Part shown: piece by piece, positions 6,985 through 12,404 of the stretch
Position numbering within the stretch: the stretch's first letter is position 1
Layout: each line of letters starts with the position of its first letter
Assembly (NCBI GenBank): GCA_964649195.1
Contig: CAZYPK010000136.1
Coordinates: 1 to 14,046, forward strand
From: JTS-RE9 sp964649195
Lineage (GTDB): Bacteria; Planctomycetota; Phycisphaerae; Phycisphaerales; Phycisphaeraceae
DNA: 14,046 nt
Direction of reading: 5' to 3'
Notes under the pieces: model-generated
What the model was told of the DNA's origin: nothing
What the model saw: only the letters and a program-made list of their open reading frames with translations
Databases searched by the model: none
Made by a program: the position numbers and the translations under genes

Positions 6985-8154
6985 TCACTTGGGCTTATAA
7001 ATCTGATCAAACGAGGCCCCGTCGGCGAAGTGCGCCTTGTTGGCCGCGCCCCAGCCGCCGAACACATCGTCGATGGTGAACAGCTCCAGCTTGGGGAACT
7101 GGTGGGCGTACTTGGCCAGCGCCTCGCTCGAAACAGGACGGTAGTAGTTCTTGCCCGCGATATCCTGACCCACCGGCGAGTAGAGATAATCGAGGTAGGC
7201 CAGGGCCACTTCACGGGTGCCTTTGCGGTCCGCGTTCTTGTCCACCAGCGCAACCGTCGGCTCGGCCTTGATCGCCACGGGCGGCACGACCAGCTCCACG
7301 CCGGCGGCATCCAGATCCTTGCTGGCCAGCAGCGCCTCGTTCTCCCAGTTGATCAGCACATCCCCGACCTGCCGCTGGATGAACGTGTTGGTGGCCCCGC
7401 GGGCTGCGCTGTCGAGCACCGGCACGTTCCCGAACACCTTGGCCGTGAACGCCTTGGCCTTCTCCTGCGCCGCCTTCACTTCCGCGGCAGAAGCCGGATC
7501 CTTCAGCTTGGCGATGTAGTTCTCACCCAGTTCCTGCTTCAGGGCGAAACCCCAGATCGCCAGGTAGTTCCACCGCGCCACGCCCGAAGTCTTGGGGTTG
7601 GGCGTGATCACCTTGACATCATCGCGGGCCAGATCGCTCCAGTTCCTGATGTTTTTGGGATTGCCCTTGCGGACGATGAAGGCCAGCGTCGAGCTGTACG
7701 GGGCGTTGTTGTGAGGCAGCTTGCCTTGCCAATTGTCGGGCAGCAGCTTGCTTTTCTCGGCAATGGCGGTGATGTCCGCCGCCAGGGCCAGCGTCACCAC
7801 GTCGGCCGCCAGCCCGTCGATCACCGCGCGGGCCTGGCTGCCCGAACCGCCGTGCGACTGCTGCACGCGGACCGTCTGGCCGGTCTTCTCCTTCCAGTGC
7901 TTGGAGAAGGCCTCGTTGAACTCGCGGTACAACTCGCGGGTCGGATCGTAAGAGACGTTGAGCAGTTCGATGGGAGGCTTGGCCTGACCGGTTTTTTCAC
8001 CATCGGTCTTGCCGGCGTCCTTGCCCTCGCCCTTGCCGCAGCCGCTCAGGGCCAGGGTCAGGGCGAGCAGGGGAAACAGAAGGAAAGCGGTGAAGCCTCG
8101 ATGCTTCGTGCGCGGCTGGAGTGTCGAAACTTCAATGGATAGGACGGACGACAT
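6985..8154 (-). CDS. sbp: Sulfate-binding lipoprotein of the ABC transporter (Sbp family)
   Basis: This protein captures sulfate outside the inner membrane and delivers it to CysT/CysW. The 389-residue precursor has a lipoprotein signal with lipobox LSGC (36-39, lipidated C39) and a Gly/Lys-rich linker (40-60). The binding domain follows enteric Sbp nearly throughout: LLNVSYDPTRELY (64-76), QSHGGSGSQA (99-108), ADVVTLALAADI (117-128), ITPNPKTSGVARWNYLA (183-199), LDSAARGATNTF (247-257) and NWENEALLA (269-277). Enteric Sbp is soluble in the periplasm, so the lipid anchor is a difference. The ATG at 8154 has AAGGAG eight bases upstream; the frame is open to 8280 but that extension has no signal logic. 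Thiosulfate binding cannot be excluded. Confidence 0.96.
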   Translation of the reverse strand: MSSVLSIEVSTLQPRTKHRGFTAFLLFPLLALTLALSGCGKGEGKDAGKTDGEKTGQAKPPIELLNVSYDPTRELYREFNEAFSKHWKEKTGQTVRVQQSHGGSGSQARAVIDGLAADVVTLALAADITAIAEKSKLLPDNWQGKLPHNNAPYSSTLAFIVRKGNPKNIRNWSDLARDDVKVITPNPKTSGVARWNYLAIWGFALKQELGENYIAKLKDPASAAEVKAAQEKAKAFTAKVFGNVPVLDSAARGATNTFIQRQVGDVLINWENEALLASKDLDAAGVELVVPPVAIKAEPTVALVDKNADRKGTREVALAYLDYLYSPVGQDIAGKNYYRPVSSEALAKYAHQFPKLELFTIDDVFGGWGAANKAHFADGASFDQIYKPK

Positions 8155-8220
8155 GGAAGATGCTCCTTGTAGGAAGGTGGCGGATTCGGGTTGAAGAGGA
8201 AGATGATTCACAGGATTCCT

Positions 8221-8267
8221 GAATAACCGCCGCTTGCGGCGTAGCAACGTACATCGGGGGGTTATTC
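8221..8267 (-). other. Hairpin in the porin-sbp gap
   Basis: GAATAACC (8221-8228) pairs with 8260-8267, and an inner GC-rich hairpin (GCCGC 8229-8233 with GCGGC 8236-8240) lies in its left part. On the minus strand this sits between the porin stop and the sbp ribosome-binding site. It could be a weak porin terminator or part of an sbp leader. I found no sigma-54 match and no recognisable riboswitch in the 140-base gap. Confidence 0.35.
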
Positions 8268-8294
8268 GGAAGGCGCTCACAAGTGGGATCAGGA

Positions 8295-9710
8295 TCAGAA
8301 TCGGAACTGCGCCTGGGCGCGGACGACGACCTGCTTGTCATCGCCGCTGGTGACCAGGCCTGCGCCGGTGTTGGCGACGGGCACGGGATCGAGGGCGACC
8401 AGGACATCGATGGTGAACTTGGCGTTGTGTTTCTTGAGGTAGTAGTTGGCGCCGACGGTGACGATGCTCAGGGTGTCGTCGCCGGCGACGTTGCCGGTGC
8501 CGCCCTGGGTGTTGCCGCCGCTGTTGCGGTAATAGACGCCGTCGAAGTCGATGAACTCGTAGCGTGCGAAGAGTTCGACGACATCAGGGACGACGAAGAC
8601 GCCGCCCTGGATGACAAAGGCGATCTGGTCGGCGCCGTCGAGGTTGGCGATGCCGGAGTTGCTGTTGTCGTCGAAGTGCTGTCCGGTGACGGCGGCGTGG
8701 AAGTTGAAGATGTTCCACTCGACGGTGACATCGGCGGTCCACTTGAAAATGTCAGCCGCCGCCGCGTTCCCCCCGCCGCCGCCGTCCTCGCCAAGCTCAT
8801 AAGCGCCGGCGACGCCGACCAGGATGCCCAGCTTGTCGGTGGACCAGGTGGTGAAGTCGCGGAACTGTCTCCAGTCACCGGCGAGCTTGACCTCCGCCCG
8901 GCCTGCGACGGCGATGTCCGTGCGGTCGTTGTTGAACTCCGTCGAGGTGCCGAAGCCCGAATAGGAGCCGTCATAAATCACCGCCGAGGCGCGGAACAGA
9001 TCGCTCTCGAAAGAGACCTCCACCCCCTGCGTGTAGTCGAGCGTGAAATAGTCGGCGACATAGGAACGCTCAACGGCGAGCTGGCTGAAGCCGCTGACGT
9101 TCTCCTCGTGGAGGAACTGCGGCTTGTACGAGCCGCCCTGCACCTTCCAGCCGTCGGCGAACTTCCAGGCGATGAAGGCGTTGTCGAGCTGGGCGTTGCC
9201 ATTGGAGCGGTCGAGAGCGAGACGGATGCCGTAGGTAAGGTCCTTGTTGATGAAGTTGCCGGTGAAGTTCAGGCGGAACCGGCGAAGCTGAAAACCGGCC
9301 TCGCTGTCATCATCATTGTCCGGGGCCCAACTGTAGAGGTAACGGATCTGGCCTTCGCCGCCGATCTTGAGCAGAAAAGCGCCATCGGGGCTGCCGATCC
9401 AGAAGCCGCCGTCATAGCCGGCGACGGCGCCGTCGGCCAGGAGATTGGCGCGGGTGTCGGCATCGGCGATCACCTCGCGGACGAGTTGGCGCATCTCCTC
9501 CGCGCGGCGCTCGTCGAGCCGTGCGGCGCCGCTGCCGCGGTCGAGCGAGTCGAGTTGTCGCTGCTGGTTCTGGATCACTTGTTCCTGCGCGGCGATCTTC
9601 TGCTTGAGGTTGGCCAGTTCCGCGGCCACATCGGTCTGCGCATTCGCACCTGCCGAGGTCAGGGCGAGCGTCGCAGCGGAAATCAACGAGGCGAATCGGG
9701 CGGTCTTCAC
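8295..9710 (-). CDS. Outer-membrane porin, phosphate-selective porin O/P type
   Basis: The 471-residue precursor has a signal peptide (VKTARFASLISAATLALTSA, cleavage after ANA at 24). A short coiled-coil follows (about 25-58, heptad-like with many Gln, as in trimeric porins). Then comes a long run of alternating beta strands ending in a C-terminal aromatic (QFRF), typical of outer-membrane barrels. YGIRLALDRSNGNAQLDNAF with a preceding FRLNFTGNFINKDLTY recalls the Porin_O_P family (OprO/OprP). The start is a GTG at 9710 with AAGGA six bases upstream; an earlier in-frame GTG at 9782 lacks these. It lies between the YezD-like gene and sbp on the same strand, so sulfate or another anion is a plausible substrate, but selectivity cannot be read from the sequence. 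A long antisense frame of acidic composition is a shadow. Confidence 0.88.
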   Translation of the reverse strand: MKTARFASLISAATLALTSAGANAQTDVAAELANLKQKIAAQEQVIQNQQRQLDSLDRGSGAARLDERRAEEMRQLVREVIADADTRANLLADGAVAGYDGGFWIGSPDGAFLLKIGGEGQIRYLYSWAPDNDDDSEAGFQLRRFRLNFTGNFINKDLTYGIRLALDRSNGNAQLDNAFIAWKFADGWKVQGGSYKPQFLHEENVSGFSQLAVERSYVADYFTLDYTQGVEVSFESDLFRASAVIYDGSYSGFGTSTEFNNDRTDIAVAGRAEVKLAGDWRQFRDFTTWSTDKLGILVGVAGAYELGEDGGGGGNAAAADIFKWTADVTVEWNIFNFHAAVTGQHFDDNSNSGIANLDGADQIAFVIQGGVFVVPDVVELFARYEFIDFDGVYYRNSGGNTQGGTGNVAGDDTLSIVTVGANYYLKKHNAKFTIDVLVALDPVPVANTGAGLVTSGDDKQVVVRAQAQFRF

Positions 9711-9833
9711 AGGCGGTCCTTTCAAATCACGGTGGATGGAAGCGCTTGGCTTCGTTCCTCCGGTGATCCGGTCGGATGCCACATGAACGGAATGTGTTGT
9801 CGATGCGTCGCTCCGGCGTGAGCCGGTGGCGGA

Positions 9834-9880
9834 ACCGGAGACGTCTCCGGTCGTTTTCGTTTGTTTTCGTTCGTTTTCGG
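9834..9880. promoter_or_regulatory. 18-bp palindrome next to T-rich decamer repeats upstream of the porin
   Basis: ACCGGAGACGTCTCCGGT (9834-9851) is a perfect palindrome about 125 bases before the porin start. It abuts three roughly 10-base repeats, TCGTTTTCGT, TTGTTTTCGT and TCGTTTTCGG (9851-9880). Smaller alternative stems (CCGGC 9813-9817 with GCCGG 9822-9826) overlap it. The layout could be an operator with an A/T-rich upstream element for the porin promoter. A terminator for the minus-strand cysK unit is less likely because the T-run is on the wrong side. Confidence 0.4.
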
Positions 9881-9890
9881 GCAGTGACGC

Positions 9891-10142
9891 TCAGCCTGCG
9901 TGTCGTCCGCGCGGTGAGCTTTCCGGGGAGCGGTCCGGGGGGCCTCCGGGGGAACGATCCGGGGGACCTCCGGGGGGGCGGTCGAGGCGGGTGCGCTCGG
10001 TGCGTTCGATCTGCACGACCTGCGAGTCGTGGACGACGATCTGCACCACGCCGTAGCGCAGGCCGTGGAGTTTCTGAACGACGATGGGAAGCCAGGCTTC
10101 TCTGGTGTCGGTCGCGGGATGTTCGCTGGGGATGTTGGGCAT
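9891..10142 (-). CDS. DUF2292 / YezD-family small protein with repeat-encoded tail
   Basis: The 83-residue product carries a compact domain at 15-52 (EAWLPIVVQKLHGLRYGVVQ followed by IVVHDSQVVQIERTERTRL). It matches the YezD/DUF2292 pattern: helix, LRYGxVQIxVHDxxVVQIERTEK/R. The biochemical function is unknown, but I recall such proteins beside sulfate transport and cysteine genes, and this context agrees. Residues 55-78 form a Pro/Gly/Asp/Ser tail in which DRSPGGPP repeats. The ATG at 10142 fits the domain start but has no clear ribosome-binding site; an in-frame GTG at 10232, eight bases after cysK ends, would add 30 poorly conserved-looking residues. It is probably co-transcribed with cysK and precedes the porin by 180 bases. 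Confidence 0.8.
   Translation of the reverse strand: MPNIPSEHPATDTREAWLPIVVQKLHGLRYGVVQIVVHDSQVVQIERTERTRLDRPPGGPPDRSPGGPPDRSPESSPRGRHAG
9931..9978. repeat. Two tandem 24-nt repeats inside the YezD-like gene
   Basis: Units 9931-9954 and 9955-9978 match at 20 of 24 positions (core CCGGGGG, A or G, CCTCCGGGGG). The length is a multiple of three, so copy number changes keep the frame. They encode the DRSPGGPP repeat of the protein tail. Confidence 0.8.
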
Positions 10143-10239
10143 GGGAAGATCAGGTGCGGTGTTCTGAGTTTCGAGCTTTGATTTTGCGGGTGAATCGTTT
10201 ATCCGCGGGCCAGAGGCTTTGCGGCGGCCCACGCAACCA

Positions 10240-11211
10240 CTAGATACGGGCCAGTTCGTCGGCGAGGGTGTGCTTGCCGATCAGGTCGAACAGCGGCGTG
10301 GAGAGATATCGCTCGGCGAAGCTGCACGCGAAGGTGACGATGGTCTTGCCGCGATACTCAGGAAGCGCCGCAAGCCTGGCGGCCACGGCGAGGTTGGCGC
10401 CGGTGCTGATGCCGCCGAGGATGCCTTCCTCCCTGGCGACGCGGCGGGCCCAGTGGAACGCCTCCTCATCGGTGACGGTCTGCACTTCGCTCAGCAGCGA
10501 GACATCCAGATTCCTGGGAACGAACCCCGCCCCGATGCCTTGCACCTTGTGCCCGCCGGCGGCCCGGCCTGAAATGACGGCGGAGTTGACCGGCTCGATG
10601 GCGATGGCCTTGACCTCGCGCTTGTACTTGCGGATGTACCGCGTCGCGCCGGTGATCGTCCCCCCGGTGCCGACACCGGCGAGAATCACATCGACGTTGC
10701 CCCCGGTGTCGGTCCATATCTCCGGCCCGGTCGTCTCTTCGTGAATCTTCGGGTTGGCGGGATTGTCGAACTGGCGCGGCGCGAAGGCTTCGGGCGTCCG
10801 GTCGATCAGGTCCTGGGCGCGTGCGATGGCGCCCTTCATGCCCTCGTTGCCGGGGGTGAGCACCAGGTCGGCGCCCAAGGCCCGCAGAAGGGCGCGGCGC
10901 TCGTGGCTCATCGTCTCCGGCATGACCAGCGTCAGACGGTAACCCCTGGCCGCCGCGACAAACGCCAGCGCGATGCCGGTGTTGCCGCTGGTCGGCTCGA
11001 TGATGTGGCTCTCCTCGTGAAGCAGCCCGGCCTGCTCCCCCGCCTCGATCATCGCCCGCCCGATGCGGTCCTTCACGCTCCCCGCCGGATTGAAAAACTC
11101 GCACTTGAGCAGCACCGTCGCATGCCCCGGCGGAATCACCTTCCCCAGCCGAACCAGCGGCGTGCTGCCCACGGTGGCGACGATGTTGGGAATCACAAGA
11201 CCTCGAGGCAT
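10240..11211 (-). CDS. cysK: Cysteine synthase (O-acetylserine sulfhydrylase)
   Basis: The enzyme makes L-cysteine from O-acetylserine and sulfide in the cytosol, using pyridoxal phosphate. The 323-residue protein has the PLP lysine K47 in NPAGSVKDR (41-49), the substrate loop PTSGNTG (73-79), the phosphate-binding GTGGT (181-185) and GGISTGAN (266-273) near the PLP ring. It also has the late ERYLST motif (300-305). Just before ERYLST, where many homologs read DSG or DFG, it has ACSFA. The ATG at 11211 has AAGG eight bases upstream; a GTG three codons earlier is less likely. It heads the minus-strand sulfur cluster, and a sigma-54 promoter match lies about 65 bases upstream. Cystathionine beta-synthase-like activity cannot be excluded from sequence alone, but CysK fits best. 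Confidence 0.94.
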   Translation of the reverse strand: MPRGLVIPNIVATVGSTPLVRLGKVIPPGHATVLLKCEFFNPAGSVKDRIGRAMIEAGEQAGLLHEESHIIEPTSGNTGIALAFVAAARGYRLTLVMPETMSHERRALLRALGADLVLTPGNEGMKGAIARAQDLIDRTPEAFAPRQFDNPANPKIHEETTGPEIWTDTGGNVDVILAGVGTGGTITGATRYIRKYKREVKAIAIEPVNSAVISGRAAGGHKVQGIGAGFVPRNLDVSLLSEVQTVTDEEAFHWARRVAREEGILGGISTGANLAVAARLAALPEYRGKTIVTFACSFAERYLSTPLFDLIGKHTLADELARI

Positions 11212-11274
11212 GATCAACACCTTTCACAAACAACGGCGGCGATCGACGCACAACGAAACCGCCTCCCCCGATAA

Positions 11275-11290
11275 CGCAATCGTGATGCCA
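11275..11290 (-). promoter_or_regulatory. Sigma-54 promoter upstream of cysK
   Basis: On the minus strand the sequence is TGGCATCACGATTGCG: TGGCAT (11290-11285), five bases, TTGC (11279-11276). This has the exact -24/-12 spacing of TGGCAC-N5-TTGC, with GG and GC in place and only T for C at the end of the first element. Transcription should start near 11264, leaving a leader of about 50 bases before the cysK ATG. Three direct repeats and one inverted copy of a possible enhancer site lie 55-135 bp further upstream. Confidence 0.7.
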
Positions 11291-11342
11291 GAGCGACGGC
11301 ATATTCGTAACCACCGACAAAATCAGCATTTCCCGCAATGGC

Positions 11343-11422
11343 TGACATTTCGACGCTTGATCAGACCGTGAAATGTCATCGGTTAAGCCGTTGAATGTCA
11401 TGGCACCAGTGAAATATCACGG
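11343..11422. promoter_or_regulatory. Candidate enhancer sites for the sigma-54 activator
   Basis: Three direct copies of a GTGAAATGTCAYGG-like motif occur: GTGAAATGTCATCGG (11368-11382), GTTGAATGTCATGG (11390-11403) and GTGAAATATCACGG (11409-11422). Their cores are 22 and 19 bases apart, about two helix turns. An inverted copy, TGACATTTCG, is at 11343-11352. They fall roughly 80-150 bases before the predicted cysK transcription start, the usual place for enhancer-binding proteins. The first two overlap a CGGTT-N3-CCGTT element that recurs before the activator gene. Confidence 0.55.
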
Positions 11423-11463
11423 AATGGGCCTGGCTTTTGAATGAACGATGTGTGGCATTGCCA

Positions 11464-11510
11464 GAGCCGCGACTCAACGAGTCGCCGACGCGAGCGACAA
11501 GAATGGAGTG
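11464..11510 (+). repeat. REP-like hairpin repeat, copy A
   Basis: This 47-nt element matches 13998-14044 over its whole length with 7 differences. It forms a GCGACTC-AAC-GAGTCGC hairpin followed by a linker and the conserved tail CGACAAGAATGGAGTG. Four of the differences are paired changes that keep the stem (TC...GA here, GT...AC in the other copy). The 11423-11660 stretch holds no convincing gene; beyond this repeat it contains a short direct repeat, GCGCAGCGGATG (11518-11529 and 11570-area), and a tRNA-like snippet. Confidence 0.8.
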
Positions 11511-11659
11511 ACCATCGCGCAGCGGATGGACGGCATCGGTCGTGCGGCGGTTGCCAATGCGCAGCGGATGTACGGCAGAACAACCCCTTGAAAAAGCGGT
11601 GTGCCCGGCACGTTCGAGTCCTGCCGACCAAGGTGTGTTTTATCCTCCTTCAGGCCGGC

Positions 11660-11696
11660 CACGTCCGCGACGTGTTACGTCGCGGCTCACTCTTAT
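11660..11696 (-). repeat. REP-like hairpin repeat, copy C (inverted)
   Basis: On the minus strand this 37-nt copy matches 13990-14026 with two mismatches, and 30 bases (11660-11689) are identical. It holds a perfect 9-bp stem, CCGCGACGT with ACGTCGCGG, around an AAC loop. It lacks the CGACAAGAATGGAGTG tail of the other two copies. With the copy at the right edge it frames the small gene and the sigma-54 activator gene as inverted repeats. Confidence 0.85.
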
Positions 11697-11713
11697 CCCG
11701 AAACTCAGGTGTC

Positions 11714-11756
11714 AAAAAAATCACCGCGACAGACAGCGCAAAGCCCGTCGCGGCGA
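11714..11756 (-). terminator. Intrinsic terminator of the 76-codon gene
   Basis: On the minus strand TCGCCGCGAC (11756-11747) pairs with GTCGCGGTGA (11730-11721). That is a 10-bp stem with one G-T pair and a 16-base loop, followed directly by seven Ts (11720-11714). It lies 46 bases after the stop of the small gene. Confidence 0.8.
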
Positions 11757-11802
11757 CACACGAAAACTTGATTGTTCGGACCACCAAAAAATTGACGAAG
11801 AA

Positions 11803-12033
11803 TCAATGGTGAACCGTCATGGCGGAACCGTTCCACGGAACGAGCCGGATCATCTGCCCCGGTTCGCCCAGGACGCGGTAGCGTCGCGGGCCGTGGACGC
11901 GATCGACCGTCATCTGGGCGCAGCGGCGGCGGCGTTCGTACTCATCGGGATCGATCGGGATGGCGGCCGGGCGGTGCCGGCGGTCATGAGGCGAGGCTTC
12001 GCGGGATGTGGCTGCTTGTTGGGTGGCTTGCAT
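11803..12033 (-). CDS. Small basic hypothetical protein under a sigma-54 promoter
   Basis: The 76-residue product is not recognised. It has a polar, Arg/His-rich N-terminal half (a run of four Arg at 34-37 after PIDPDEYE, then a single Cys38). The C-terminal half looks like a small beta domain (RYRVLGEPGQMIRLVPW, 51-67). There is no signal peptide or membrane helix. GGAG eight bases before the ATG at 12033 fixes the start; longer in-frame extensions to 12288 would run through the promoter. The codons are GC-rich at third positions, as in real genes here. A sigma-54 promoter upstream and an intrinsic terminator downstream make it a single-gene unit of about 360 nt, divergent from the activator gene. 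A dual-function or purely RNA role is possible. Confidence 0.68.
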   Translation of the reverse strand: MQATQQAATSREASPHDRRHRPAAIPIDPDEYERRRRCAQMTVDRVHGPRRYRVLGEPGQMIRLVPWNGSAMTVHH

Positions 12034-12085
12034 ATCAATAACTCCGATGGGTTGACATTCGATCCGCCGCGCACCTGACCGATTC

Positions 12086-12101
12086 AGCAAGCGGTATGCC
12101 A
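12086..12101 (-). promoter_or_regulatory. Sigma-54 promoter of the 76-codon gene
   Basis: On the minus strand the sequence is TGGCATACCGCTTGCT: TGGCAT (12101-12096), five bases, TTGC (12090-12087), then T. It matches the sigma-54 consensus in both elements and in spacing, with T for C at the sixth base, as in the cysK promoter. The start should fall near 12075, about 42 bases before the ATG. TGACAT-type half sites lie on both sides (12122-12127 and 12053-12058). Confidence 0.7.
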
Positions 12102-12184
12102 CGGGTGCGTTGAACGATGGGTGACATGGGCGGCTTTCATCGGCTCCCCCGACAAACAGCGGACAACGTCCGCGGCGACGAGAG

Positions 12185-12237
12185 CCTGTCCGAATGCGAA
12201 AAACTTCGGAAATACAGGCGTCAATGACGCGGACAGG
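12185..12237. other. Nested inverted repeats between the divergent promoters
   Basis: CCTGTCCG (12185-12192) pairs with CGGACAGG (12230-12237). Inside lie CCGAA/TTCGG (12190-12194 and 12205-12209) and the 13-base dyad GCGTCA-A-TGACGC (12218-12230). They sit 85-135 bp upstream of the leftward sigma-54 promoter, a position suited to an activator site. No gene is seen in 12102-12315. Confidence 0.45.
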
Positions 12238-12315
12238 GGATCGGCGGGAACATCGGAACGCGATCCGGCGGATCGTGTCGCAGCTCAAGATTTCGCCGGG
12301 CAGGCAGATCGGAAA

Positions 12316-12343
12316 TTGATTTCATCACAACCTGCGCTATGGT
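12316..12343 (+). promoter_or_regulatory. Possible housekeeping promoter of the activator gene
   Basis: TTGATT (12316-12321) and TATGGT (12338-12343) are separated by 16 bases, a partial match to sigma-70-type elements. The region is the most A/T-rich upstream of the activator gene, and no sigma-54 match points rightward here. Confidence 0.3.
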
Positions 12344-12368
12344 ATATCACGGTTTTAACCGTTAAATG
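12344..12368. promoter_or_regulatory. Candidate operator shared with the cysK upstream region
   Basis: The segment reads ATATCA, CGGTT, TTAA, CCGTT, AAATG. The order ATGTCA, T, CGGTT, AAG, CCGTT, GAATG occurs at 11373-11397. Within it ACGGTT-TT-AACCGT (12349-12362) is a near-palindrome. The site begins just after the putative -10 element, so a bound protein would probably repress, which fits autoregulation by the neighbouring activator. Confidence 0.45.
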
Positions 12369-12404
12369 CAATGACTGACTTGGACATATGATGGCCTTCC
12401 GCCC

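Noticed and set aside
6913..8142. Plus-strand open frame of 409 codons opposite sbp
   Set aside because: The minus strand carries an unmistakable Sbp; the antisense product has no family likeness.
8229..8262. Sigma-54 promoter before sbp (TTGC on the minus strand near 8245)
   Set aside because: The -24 position lacks GG; only the -12 half is present.
9776..9796. Sigma-54 promoter before the porin (TGGCAT on the minus strand at 9781-9776)
   Set aside because: The base positions that should hold TTGC read CGGA, so the -12 element is missing.
8283..9821. Plus-strand open frame of 512 codons opposite the porin
   Set aside because: It is Val/Ala/Glu/Asp-rich low-complexity sequence mirroring the porin's codons; the minus frame has signal peptide, barrel and ribosome-binding site.
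9834..9880. Intrinsic terminator for the cysK-YezD unit
   Set aside because: The T-rich side is on the plus strand, opposite to the direction of those genes.
11536..11631. Full-length tRNA ending in CGACCAA
   Set aside because: No D arm and no paired anticodon stem can be drawn; only a 3'-like fragment remains.
11441..11812. Plus-strand frame of 123 codons
   Set aside because: It crosses two hairpin repeats and the minus-strand terminator, and has no protein-like features.
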